Shown piece after piece: positions 24,516-32,132 of a stretch of DNA of 44,611 nt (position 1 is its first letter; the number at the start of each line of letters is the position of its first letter). The DNA is taken from the NCBI GenBank assembly GCA_944381495.1, contig CALWLJ010000026.1, forward strand, positions 1 to 44,611, written 5' to 3'. Both the position numbers and the translations under genes were made by a program. Below the pieces are notes generated by a model that saw only the letters and a program-made list of their open reading frames with translations, did no database searches and had not been told where the DNA came from. The DNA comes from an uncultured Mediterraneibacter sp. GTDB lineage: Bacteria; Bacillota; Clostridia; Lachnospirales; Lachnospiraceae.

Positions 24516-26954
24516 ATGAAGAAAAGTAGATCTATCATCAGTCTGATCGTGATCCTGGCTGTCATGATCCTGTTCGGATTCACAACCATCTTCGGACTGA
24601 ATGAGAAAGGCATGGGTTCGGCAAGAAATATCAATCTTGGTCTGGACCTGGAGGGCGGTGTCAGTATCACCTATCAGGTAAAGGGCGATACACCGTCTCA
24701 GGAAGACATGGACGATACAGTATACAAGCTGCAGCGCCGTGTGGAAGAGTACAGTACGGAGGCTCAGGCTTACCAGGAAGGCGACAACCGGGTCAGCATT
24801 GAGATCCCTGGAGTGCAGGACGCCAATGAGATCCTGGAAGAGCTGGGACAGCCGGGTTCCCTGTACTTTATCAAGGAAAAGGGGTCTGATGGAAAAGATA
24901 ATTATTCAATCAATTCTGATGGGACTGCCTATGAGCTGAACAAAAGTATCGATGAGCTGGAAGCGGACGGAAGTATTGTTCTGACAGGTACAGATATTGC
25001 AAATGCAGCAGCAAGATCCGGTCAGAATCAGACGACCGGAGCAAGCGAATCCTATGTAGAGCTGCAGATGACCGATGAGGGAACGGAGAAATTCGCGGCA
25101 GCTACGGAAGAGGCGGCGGAAAACAATGAAACCATCGCAATCTATTATGACGGCGCTCTGGTCAGTGTCCCCCGGGTCAATGAAGCCATAAAAAATGGCG
25201 AAGCTGTGATCGAAGGCATGGCTTCTTATGAAGAGGCAGACAACCTTGCATCTACGATCCGTATCGGCGGTCTGAACGTGGAGCTGGAAGAGATGAGTTC
25301 CCAGGTTGTGGGCGCTCAGCTTGGACAGGAAGCAATCAGCACCAGCCTTCTGGCAGGTCTGATCGGTCTGATCATTGTATGTGTGTTCATGTGCTGTGTA
25401 TATTATCTGCCGGGTCTGGCATCCAGCCTTGCCCTGATCATCTACACAGAGCTGATCCTGATCCTGCTGAATGCATTTGATATTACACTGACTCTGCCGG
25501 GTATCGCAGGTATCATCCTGGGTATTGGTATGGCAGTAGACGCCAACGTTATCATATTTGCACGTGTGAAGGAAGAGCTGACAGCAGGAAAGTCTGTACA
25601 TGCAGCCCTCAACGCCGGATTCCATAAGGCAATGTCAGCGATCATCGACGGAAACGTTACGACGCTGATCGCTGCCGCAGTGCTCTGGCTGAGAGGAAGC
25701 GGAACGATCCGCGGTTTTGCCCAGACACTGGCGCTTGGTATCGTAGTTTCCATGTTCACGGCGCTTTTGATTACAAGACTTATCATTTATTCCTTCTATG
25801 GAATCGGTATCCGTAACAAGAAGCTCTACGGCCGTCTGCTGAAGAAGAGGAAAACAATCGATTTCCTTGGAAAGAGAAAAGTGTTCTTTGCTCTGTCAAT
25901 CGTGATGTGCCTCAGCGGATTTGTATTTATGGGAATCAATCATGCCCGCGGAATCGGAGCTATGAACTACAGCCTGGATTTCGTAGGAGGAACATCCACC
26001 ACAGTAACATTCGACAGAGCCTATACACTGGATGAAGTTGACAGTGAAATGATTCCGGATCTGGAAGAGATCACCGGAGATGCAAATATCCAGGTACAGA
26101 CAGTACGTGATTCCAATCAGGTAATCTTCAAGACTCAGACCCTTGAGCTGAATGAACGAGAGGCTCTGAACCAGTATATGGAAGAGGACTATGGTGTGGC
26201 TGAGGAAGATATTGAAATGACCAATATCAGCTCTACTGTAAGTTCCGAGATGCGCACAGACGCAGTGATCGCCGTTGTTATTGCAACCGTATGTATGCTG
26301 CTGTACATCTGGTTCCGGTTCAAAGATGTGAGATTTGCAACCAGCGCAGTTGTGGCTCTTGTACATGACGTGCTTGTTGTGCTGGCGTTCTATGTGATCG
26401 CCCGCGTATCTGTGGGAAGCACATTTATCGCATGTATGCTGACCATCGTGGGATACTCCATCAACGCGACCATCGTTATCTTCGACCGTATCCGTGAAGA
26501 GCTGAAGACAAAGCCGAAGGATATGAGTCTGAAAGATCTTGTAAACGACTGTATCATGAGGACGCTGACGAGAAGTATCTACACCAACCTGACGACATTC
26601 ATCATGGTAGTCTGCCTGTATGTGCTGGGCGTCAGCTCCATCAAGGAGTTCGCCGCACCGCTGATGGTCGGTATCGCCTGCGGAACATATACATCTGTCT
26701 GCATTACCGGAGCACTCTGGTATGTAATGAAGACAAAGCTGGGCGCAGGTGCGAAAGAACTGGCAGCTGCCGAGGCAACAGCAGCGAAGCAGATCGGTGT
26801 TGCTGCTGACGCAGGAAGAGGCGGAAATGCTGCAGCCGGAGAGAACAGTACAGGAAATGCAGCGAATGCATCTGCTTCCGGGAAAAATGCCGGACAGCAG
26901 GGCGGAGGAAAAGCTTCCGGAGGGAAGAAAAAGAAGAGAAAGAGGAGACAGTAG
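24516..26954 (+). CDS. secDF: Fused protein translocase subunit SecDF
   Basis: This 812-residue membrane protein uses the ion gradient to pull proteins out of the Sec channel. The SecD half (to about residue 440) has NLGLDLEGGVSITYQV near the N terminus, a large extracellular domain, and the transmembrane motif GIGMAVDANVIIFARVKEEL. The SecF half has NYSLDFVGGTSTTV and GYSINATIVIFDRIREEL. Twelve helices are expected. The tail of about 65 residues is Ala/Gly/Asn-rich and ends in the very basic KKKKRKRRQ, probably unstructured and membrane- or ribosome-facing. Both halves are complete. AAAGGAAAACGAGTC precedes the start. Confidence 0.95.
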   Translation: MKKSRSIISLIVILAVMILFGFTTIFGLNEKGMGSARNINLGLDLEGGVSITYQVKGDTPSQEDMDDTVYKLQRRVEEYSTEAQAYQEGDNRVSIEIPGVQDANEILEELGQPGSLYFIKEKGSDGKDNYSINSDGTAYELNKSIDELEADGSIVLTGTDIANAAARSGQNQTTGASESYVELQMTDEGTEKFAAATEEAAENNETIAIYYDGALVSVPRVNEAIKNGEAVIEGMASYEEADNLASTIRIGGLNVELEEMSSQVVGAQLGQEAISTSLLAGLIGLIIVCVFMCCVYYLPGLASSLALIIYTELILILLNAFDITLTLPGIAGIILGIGMAVDANVIIFARVKEELTAGKSVHAALNAGFHKAMSAIIDGNVTTLIAAAVLWLRGSGTIRGFAQTLALGIVVSMFTALLITRLIIYSFYGIGIRNKKLYGRLLKKRKTIDFLGKRKVFFALSIVMCLSGFVFMGINHARGIGAMNYSLDFVGGTSTTVTFDRAYTLDEVDSEMIPDLEEITGDANIQVQTVRDSNQVIFKTQTLELNEREALNQYMEEDYGVAEEDIEMTNISSTVSSEMRTDAVIAVVIATVCMLLYIWFRFKDVRFATSAVVALVHDVLVVLAFYVIARVSVGSTFIACMLTIVGYSINATIVIFDRIREELKTKPKDMSLKDLVNDCIMRTLTRSIYTNLTTFIMVVCLYVLGVSSIKEFAAPLMVGIACGTYTSVCITGALWYVMKTKLGAGAKELAAAEATAAKQIGVAADAGRGGNAAAGENSTGNAANASASGKNAGQQGGGKASGGKKKKRKRRQ

Positions 26955-26983
26955 TATTATCTAACTCTCATATGGAAAGAGAT

Positions 26984-27023
26984 ACGGCTCAAAGCCTTTT
27001 AAATGGGGCTTTGAGCCGTTTTG
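26984..27023 (+). terminator. Strong terminator after secDF
   Basis: ACGGCTCAAAGCC (26984-26996) pairs perfectly over 13 bp with GGCTTTGAGCCGT (27007-27019), followed by TTTG. It isolates the housekeeping genes from the recombinase and capsule locus. Confidence 0.88.
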
Positions 27024-27047
27024 ACTATGTGGGGAGAAACAGGTCCG

Positions 27048-27088
27048 GATACCATCTATAATTGATAGAAAAAAGAAAGGATGGTATC
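27048..27088 (+). promoter_or_regulatory. Inverted repeat around the recombinase -10 box and ribosome site
   Basis: GATACCATC (27048-27056) is repeated inverted as GATGGTATC (27080-27088), four bases before the recombinase start. Between them lie TATAAT (27057-27062) and the AAAGGA ribosome site. It could be an operator on DNA or an mRNA hairpin limiting translation. Confidence 0.5.
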
Positions 27089-27091
27089 ATA

Positions 27092-28084
27092 ATGAACAAC
27101 AGGAACAGGTTATCAACATTCTCAGAGAACAACTCAGAGAAAATCCCAGGAAAAAGTGTAGAAGAGACTGCGGGGCAGTGGCTGGAGAATTCCCGTCTGC
27201 GGCTGAAAGAGTCATCCTATGTGAAGTATAGAAACATACTGAAAAATCATATCCTGCCGGAACTGGGACAGACTGAACTCCGGCAGCTTACTACTGATCA
27301 TGTAAGCGCATTTATCCGGCAGAAGCTCACAGAGGGACGGCGGGACGGAAAGGGAGGGCTGTCCGTGCGTACCGTCCGGGATATATTGTCTGTCCTGAGA
27401 AATACATGCAGCTATGCCAAACAGCATGATATTGATGTGCCCTGCCATTTCGAACTGCTGAAATTCCGCAGGAGCGAGGAAGAGACAAGAGTCCTGGACA
27501 GAAGAGAAAGCGCTGTGCTGGAACGATTTCTCATGAAGGATGACAATCCGGTCAAGACCGGTATCCTGATGAGTATGTATATGGGGCTCCGCCTGGGCGA
27601 AGTATGTGCTCTGAAGAAAGAGAGCATATTATATAAGGAAGAAATCCTTCAGATACGCTTCACCATGCAGCGCATCCAGGCTCCGGACAGGGAAGAAAAG
27701 CGGACAAAGATCATAGTTACAGAGCCTAAGACGGGAAACGCTATCCGTGACATCCCTATCCCGGCTCCTATGCTGGGGCGTCTGTGGACGCTGGATCATA
27801 TGCCCGGGGAAGCCTACATCCTGACCGGGCGGCCGGATAAATTCATCGAACCAAGATCTCTGGAAAACATATTCAAGCGTTATCTGCGGGAGTGTGGATT
27901 GCCGGAAATCAACTATCACGCGCTCCGGCATACCTTCGCCACCCGGTGTATCGAATCCGGATTCGACGTTAAGAGTCTGAGCGAGATCCTGGGACATGGC
28001 AGTGTAAATATAACACTGAACCGCTATGTCCATTCGTCTATCGAACAGAAGCGGAAAAATATGGGAAAACTGCATCTGACCTGA
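27092..28084 (+). CDS. Tyrosine site-specific recombinase (promoter invertase candidate)
   Basis: This 330-residue protein has an N-terminal SAM-like core-binding domain (about residues 30-125: KESSYVKYRNILKNHILPELG) and a C-terminal catalytic domain. The family residues are visible: R167 (GLRLGEV), H276 and R279 (HALRHTFA), H302 (GHGSVNITLNRY) and nucleophile Y312. No excisionase, relaxase or phage gene is nearby. Instead a perfect inverted repeat enclosing a promoter begins 190 bases downstream, so I infer it inverts that segment. A relic integrase of a lost mobile element is the alternative. ATG 27092 follows AAAGGA; an earlier in-frame GTG at 27062 lacks a site. Confidence 0.9.
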   Translation: MNNRNRLSTFSENNSEKIPGKSVEETAGQWLENSRLRLKESSYVKYRNILKNHILPELGQTELRQLTTDHVSAFIRQKLTEGRRDGKGGLSVRTVRDILSVLRNTCSYAKQHDIDVPCHFELLKFRRSEEETRVLDRRESAVLERFLMKDDNPVKTGILMSMYMGLRLGEVCALKKESILYKEEILQIRFTMQRIQAPDREEKRTKIIVTEPKTGNAIRDIPIPAPMLGRLWTLDHMPGEAYILTGRPDKFIEPRSLENIFKRYLRECGLPEINYHALRHTFATRCIESGFDVKSLSEILGHGSVNITLNRYVHSSIEQKRKNMGKLHLT

Positions 28085-28117
28085 CTGTAGGAAGAAGTGT
28101 AAAAAAGAACATAAAAT

Positions 28118-28155
28118 CAGAGAGACAACCGGAGAAGGGAACGGTTGTCTCTCTG
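28118..28155 (-). terminator. Hairpin after the recombinase gene, best as a leftward terminator
   Basis: CAGAGAGACAACCG (28118-28131) pairs perfectly over 14 bp with CGGTTGTCTCTCTG (28142-28155). On the plus strand no T-run follows. On the minus strand the stem runs into ATTTTATGTTCTTTTTT. It would thus stop transcripts travelling left, as an inverted promoter would make. Confidence 0.55.
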
Positions 28156-28273
28156 CAAGTGAGAAAAATTATCCTGATCTGTTTTGCTGTAACTGCGAAG
28201 AACAGTGGATTCTGTATTATGAGATTAATATAAATCAATGCGTTTGTTGTGTGTTACAGTTATCTTTGAAATA

Positions 28274-28301
28274 TTTTCTTAGATTACTATGATCTACGAA
28301 A
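28274..28301 (+). repeat. Left inverted repeat (IRL) of the invertible promoter
   Basis: This 28-bp site is an exact reverse complement of 28475-28502. It is itself a dyad: TTTTCTTAGAT, 7-bp spacer TACTATG, then ATCTACGAAA, with one mismatch between arms. Two recombinase arms around a 7-bp crossover spacer is the usual layout of a tyrosine recombinase core site. Confidence 0.92.
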
Positions 28302-28474
28302 ACAAGGAGTGAATTTGTATTTTTATATGTTGCTTTTAATTTTATATTCAGATTAATATTTTGCGGATATTTGAAATAGAATTGTTATTTTTATGTAAAA
28401 ATGAAGATGGATGGAATTGCCAGGTAAGATTTGCTATTGAATAATGGGAATAATTGAGCTATAATATTCAGGAA
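28302..28474 (+). promoter_or_regulatory. Invertible segment, here in ON orientation
   Basis: The 173 bp between the two repeats is AT-rich and contains no gene. Near its right end it carries a sigma-A promoter that points to the downstream antiterminator genes. If recombination occurs between the repeats, the promoter would point left at the recombinase 3' end. I see no comparable promoter on the other strand of the segment, so the flipped state should be OFF. Confidence 0.82.
28437..28465 (+). promoter_or_regulatory. Phase-variable promoter of the capsule operon
   Basis: TTGAAT at 28437-28442, exactly 17 bp, then a perfect TATAAT at 28460-28465. The start would be near 28472, so the mRNA begins at the right repeat and carries it in its 5' leader. 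Confidence 0.85.
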
Positions 28475-28502
28475 TTTCGTAGATCATAGTAATCTAAGAA
28501 AA
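28475..28502 (-). repeat. Right inverted repeat (IRR) of the invertible promoter
   Basis: Perfect inverted copy of 28274-28301, with arms TTTCGTAGAT and ATCTAAGAAAA around spacer CATAGTA. It ends 15 bases before the first antiterminator gene. Confidence 0.92.
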
Positions 28503-28517
28503 TCAGGGAGTGATTTT

Positions 28518-29024
28518 ATGTGGTGCGTACTCAAATGCCGCCCGGGCGGGGCGGAGGAGATCATGTCGTCCTGCCGCAAGACGATACCAGACCGGATCAT
28601 GAAGGATATCTTCATATTTACCTATGACCGGATGAAACGGTATCAGGGAGCATGGCATGTTGAGACGAAGATGCTGTTTCCAGATTATATTTTTATGGAA
28701 ACAGATGATATTACAGCACTTTCCGAGCAGCTGGAGCCCTACAGAGAGTTCACTCTGGTCCTGGAAGACCGCACTATGCTCCGCAGAGTAGAGCCGGAGG
28801 AAGAGACATTCCTGCAGAAACTGGGCGGACCGGATCATCATCTCGGAATGTCAGTTGGCTATATCCGGGACGGTGTGACACATGTGGTAGAGGGGCCTCT
28901 CGTTGGTATGGAAAGAAGGATATGCAAGATTGACCGACATAAGCGGATCGCAAATATCCTGATACCGGCGGGCGGACTTGAAAAATCTCTTACAGCGGGC
29001 CTGGAGATCACAGCAAAGAATTAA
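28518..29024 (+). CDS. NusG-like antiterminator 1 (LoaP/UpxY-type NGN-KOW)
   Basis: This 168-residue protein begins WCVLKCRPGGAEEIM, the first strand and helix of a NusG N-terminal (NGN) domain. LFPDYIFMETD near residues 57-67 follows, the counterpart of the PGYVFV strand in NusG. A KOW-like strand segment is near residues 120-150 (VTHVVEGPLVGMERRICKIDRHKR). Specialised NusG paralogs travel with polymerase and suppress termination in long polysaccharide or antibiotic operons. It is first in the operon, right after the invertible promoter. AGGGAG precedes the start by seven bases. Divergent from housekeeping NusG. No known target sequence can be named. Confidence 0.85.
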   Translation: MWCVLKCRPGGAEEIMSSCRKTIPDRIMKDIFIFTYDRMKRYQGAWHVETKMLFPDYIFMETDDITALSEQLEPYREFTLVLEDRTMLRRVEPEEETFLQKLGGPDHHLGMSVGYIRDGVTHVVEGPLVGMERRICKIDRHKRIANILIPAGGLEKSLTAGLEITAKN

Positions 29025-29255
29025 AAAAGACCGGGGTCATAAACTCCTTCTGTGGTGTGTGCCATGGAAGAAGCGGGTCACGGTAATAGGGGAATGCGCC
29101 AGTCCGGGGCAGCTTTTTTCATGCCGCGGATATGGCGAAGCATACCTAAAATGCTGCTTTCACATATAGCTTGATAAAGGAAATGACATAAGGATATAGC
29201 AGCAGAATCTTTGCATTATGGAAGCTGTAAAACATGTTTCGAGGGAGCTGCGGAT

Positions 29256-29780
29256 ATGTGGTATGTGATACAGACGATCACAGGCGGAGAAGAACTTCTC
29301 ATCCGCCTGTTTAAAGAAATGATCCCAGAAGAATACTACAGGGAATGCTTCTATATAAAAAGGGAGAGCGCCAGTAAAGAAGATGACGGGTGGCATATCC
29401 ATGAGGAAATCATGTTCCCCGGATACTTCTTCGTCGATACGGAAAATCCGAAAGAAATATACATGAGCCTGAAGCAGATCCCGAAGCTGACAAAACTCCT
29501 GCGGGAAGAGAACGAAACATTTCTGGCTGTCTCGGAAGAGGAGCAGCAGTTTCTGGAAGAAATACAAAGCGCCGGGCATATTGTCCGGCGTTCCCTTGTA
29601 AGACTGGATATGGAACGGAAGATCATAGAAGCGGACGGACCGGTAGGCAGATATATAGATAATATAGTCAGACAGAGGGTGCGAAAGCGCTATGTGCTGA
29701 TAGAGAAAACACTTCTGGGAGAGAAGAGAAAAATATTATTTGGCATCAGACTGGAAGAAGACAAGCTGACGGATGGGTGA
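29256..29780 (+). CDS. NusG-like antiterminator 2 (LoaP/UpxY-type NGN-KOW)
   Basis: This 174-residue second paralog opens with WYVIQTITGGEELLI. It has MFPGYFFVDTENP near residues 50-62, an NGN pattern closer to the consensus than copy 1, and a KOW-like segment LDMERKIIEADGPVGRY, where G-P-V/L-x-G is the KOW core. ATG 29256 lies eight bases after GAGGGAG; an upstream in-frame ATG at 29211 has no site. The two copies share only moderate similarity, so they are not a recent duplication. Its stop codon lies in the loop of a terminator-like hairpin, which suggests self-relevant antitermination into the capsule genes (inference). Confidence 0.87.
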   Translation: MWYVIQTITGGEELLIRLFKEMIPEEYYRECFYIKRESASKEDDGWHIHEEIMFPGYFFVDTENPKEIYMSLKQIPKLTKLLREENETFLAVSEEEQQFLEEIQSAGHIVRRSLVRLDMERKIIEADGPVGRYIDNIVRQRVRKRYVLIEKTLLGEKRKILFGIRLEEDKLTDG

Positions 29781-29808
29781 GGAAGATGAAAATCTGTCAG
29801 CTGTTTTT
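29764..29808 (+). terminator. Terminator-like hairpin ending antiterminator gene 2
   Basis: AGCTGACGGA (29764-29773) pairs with TCTGTCAGCT (29793-29802), one G-T pair, followed by GTTTTT. It stands between the antiterminator genes and the glycosyltransferase operon, where read-through would be the controlled step. Confidence 0.7.
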
Positions 29809-29931
29809 CTCTTCATAGAAAACTGCGTTTCTATGAAGAGAAAACGCTACGCGAGGATCGCACTGTGGCGGAGCGGAAGAGGTCGCCGGAGGCGACCCGC
29901 CACAGGCGGAGAATCCTGCAAAGCAGGATTC
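29805..29931 (+). repeat. Chain of hairpins in the capsule operon leader (element D)
   Basis: Three stacked hairpins. TTTTCTCTTCATAGAAA (29805-29821) pairs perfectly with 29828-29844, 17 bp and a 6-base loop. CTGTGGCG (29863-29870) pairs with CGCCACAG (29898-29905), enclosing GGTCGCC/GGCGACC. GAATCCTGC (29911-29919) pairs with GCAGGATTC (29923-29931). The first begins inside the T-run of the preceding terminator, so the two structures may compete. No coding sequence is present up to 30060. Confidence 0.7.
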
Positions 29932-30060
29932 ATTTCAGGTGAACATACTTTGAGGGAAAGATGAGATGTTCAGATGGGTGAATGTGGAAAACGAAAGGGA
30001 AAAGGAACAATAACTTTCCTGAAATGATAAAAACCAATATAGGGGGATATATGTACCATT

Positions 30061-32115
30061 ATGAAAATGAAGAAGGTTCTTAAAATAATAGCTGTAGCTC
30101 TTTCAGCTACTTTTTTGGTTTCAATGATATTTGCAAAAAAGACGAAAAAAAATTCTGTATTTGCAAATTTATCTGCCGAAAAGAATCCGATGGAAGGTAA
30201 GAAAGTCATTTTTGTTGAAGACGGAAATGATGAAGAAAATGCAGATGGGGCAAAGGGACATCTGGAAGCTGTCGGAGAAACCTCTTACCATCCTGGCTTT
30301 TATGATAAATGTGTAAAGCGGGCAATTGATATTTTGCTTTCTTTTGGCGGTCTGGTCATATTATCTCCTGTTTTTGCAATTATAGCCCTTGCAATAAAAA
30401 TTGAGGATCCCGGTCCGGTACTTTTTACTCAGAAAAGGATTGGGCAGAATAAGCAGTATTTCAAGTTACATAAGTTTCGCTCAATGAAAGTATCAACTCC
30501 TCACGATGTGCCGACTCATATGCTTGATAATCCAGACCAGTATATTACAAAAGTGGGAAAATTTATTCGGGCTCACAGCCTGGATGAACTTCCGCAAATC
30601 TGGGATATCTTTGTGGGAAATATGTCTGTAATCGGTCCCCGACCTGCACTCTGGAATCAGGATGTATTGGTGGCTGAGCGCGATAAATACGGAGCAAATG
30701 ACGTAAAACCAGGACTGACAGGCTGGGCACAGATTAACGGAAGAGACGAGCTGGAAATACCGGTCAAAGCAAAACTGGATGGCGAGTATGTGCAGAAAGA
30801 AAGCCTTTTGTTTGATATAAAATGCTTCCTTGGAACAGTAATGAAAGTTGCCAAAGATGATTCGGTGGTTGAGGGTGGAACCGGAGAGATGAAGAAAGAA
30901 AAAAAAACTAAAAAAATACTTGTAGTATGTCAGTATTATTATCCGGAACCTTTCAGAATCACCGATATATGTGAAGAGTTGGTTAAACGAGGGTATGAGG
31001 TACAGGTTGTAACCGGGTATCCCAATTATCCGGAAGGTGTCCTCTATGAAGGATATGGAAGAGGAAAGAAAATAGATGAAATTATCAATGGTGTAAAGGT
31101 GCATCGCTGTTTCACTATCCCGAGAAAAACCGGAGCTATATATCGTCTTTTAAATTATTACAGCTATGCCATTTCCTCAAAACGATATGTACTTTCAAAG
31201 AAATGTGCTGCATCGGACGGAACTTCGTTTGATATTGTTTTCTGCAATCAGTTGTCTCCGGTTATGATGGCAAATGCAGCTATCGCATATAAAAAGAAAT
31301 ATAAAGTTCCTGCTGTAATGTATTGTCTTGATCTCTGGCCTGAAAGCCTTATTGCCGGGGGAATAGATCGGGGAAGTATGATTTATAAGTATTTTTCAGG
31401 CGTATCAAAACGGATATATAAAAATATGGATAAAATACTTGTGACTAGCCGAATGTTTACGGACTATCTTGCTGAGAATTTTGGCCTTAATCATTCTTCT
31501 ATAGATTATCTGCCACAGTATGCAGAACAGCTTTTTGACTGTATAGAATATCATGAGGAAGGTGAAAGATTCAATCTGACTTTTGCAGGAAATATTGGTT
31601 TCACTCAAAGTGTAATGACAGTTCTCAAAGCAGCTGAATTGCTTAGAGACTATCCTGTTACATTTAATATAGTGGGGAGTGGTACAGATCTGGAAGAATT
31701 AAAGCGATTCAAAGTAGAAAAAAGTCTTGATAACATTATATTTTATGGAAGAAAGCCACTAGAAGAAATGCCGAAATTTTACGACGAGGCGGATGCCATG
31801 CTTGTTACGCTTCAGGCAGATCCTGTATTAAGTAAAACGCTGCCTGGAAAAGTACAGAGCTATATGGCAGCAGGTAAGCCGATTATTGGAGCAATAGATG
31901 GAGAAACAAGCAACGTTATTAACGAGGCAAAATGCGGGTTCTGCGGAAAGGCAGAAGATTATGTCGAACTTTCGGAGAATATAAAGAAATTTATTGGTTC
32001 CTGCAATCGTAAAGAAATGGGTGTGAATGCCAGGAATTATTACGAAAAACATTTTAAGAAAGATGTGTTTATGGATAAGTTGGAGAAAGTGCTTTCAGAT
32101 ACAGCCAGCTTATAA
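30061..32115 (+). CDS. Fused phosphoglycosyl transferase and GT4 glycosyltransferase
   Basis: This 684-residue protein probably starts the repeat unit and adds its second sugar. A hydrophobic helix (residues 6-24) and a polar stretch lead to a bacterial sugar transferase domain (about 78-276). That domain has the re-entrant membrane helix after YDKCVKRAIDILLSF, then KFRSM, LDELPQIWDI, IGPRPAL and PGLTGWAQINGRDE. It moves a sugar phosphate from UDP-sugar to undecaprenyl phosphate. Residues about 284-684 are a GT4 (GT-B) glycosyltransferase of WbuB type, with YYYPEPFRITDICEEL, TGYPNYPEG and LPGKVQSYMAAGKPIIGA. The domains are normally separate genes. At the joint, M277 (30889) has a purine-rich stretch upstream, so separate translation is possible. 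Confidence 0.88.
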   Translation: MKMKKVLKIIAVALSATFLVSMIFAKKTKKNSVFANLSAEKNPMEGKKVIFVEDGNDEENADGAKGHLEAVGETSYHPGFYDKCVKRAIDILLSFGGLVILSPVFAIIALAIKIEDPGPVLFTQKRIGQNKQYFKLHKFRSMKVSTPHDVPTHMLDNPDQYITKVGKFIRAHSLDELPQIWDIFVGNMSVIGPRPALWNQDVLVAERDKYGANDVKPGLTGWAQINGRDELEIPVKAKLDGEYVQKESLLFDIKCFLGTVMKVAKDDSVVEGGTGEMKKEKKTKKILVVCQYYYPEPFRITDICEELVKRGYEVQVVTGYPNYPEGVLYEGYGRGKKIDEIINGVKVHRCFTIPRKTGAIYRLLNYYSYAISSKRYVLSKKCAASDGTSFDIVFCNQLSPVMMANAAIAYKKKYKVPAVMYCLDLWPESLIAGGIDRGSMIYKYFSGVSKRIYKNMDKILVTSRMFTDYLAENFGLNHSSIDYLPQYAEQLFDCIEYHEEGERFNLTFAGNIGFTQSVMTVLKAAELLRDYPVTFNIVGSGTDLEELKRFKVEKSLDNIIFYGRKPLEEMPKFYDEADAMLVTLQADPVLSKTLPGKVQSYMAAGKPIIGAIDGETSNVINEAKCGFCGKAEDYVELSENIKKFIGSCNRKEMGVNARNYYEKHFKKDVFMDKLEKVLSDTASL

Positions 32116-32132
32116 ATCGAGGAGAGATAGTA

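Noticed and set aside
27092-28084. Integrase of a prophage or conjugative element
   Set aside because: No excisionase, structural, relaxase or replication genes follow, and no tRNA attachment site is near. The adjacent perfect inverted repeats fit a local invertase better.
28302-28474. Second, leftward promoter in the invertible segment that would drive the operon in the other orientation
   Set aside because: The minus strand is AT-rich with TATAAA-like words, but none has a matching -35 at proper spacing.
30889-32115. Separate GT4 gene starting at M277 instead of a fusion
   Set aside because: The frame is continuous with the sugar transferase domain and the ATG has no properly spaced ribosome site. 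Kept as one gene, with internal initiation noted as possible.
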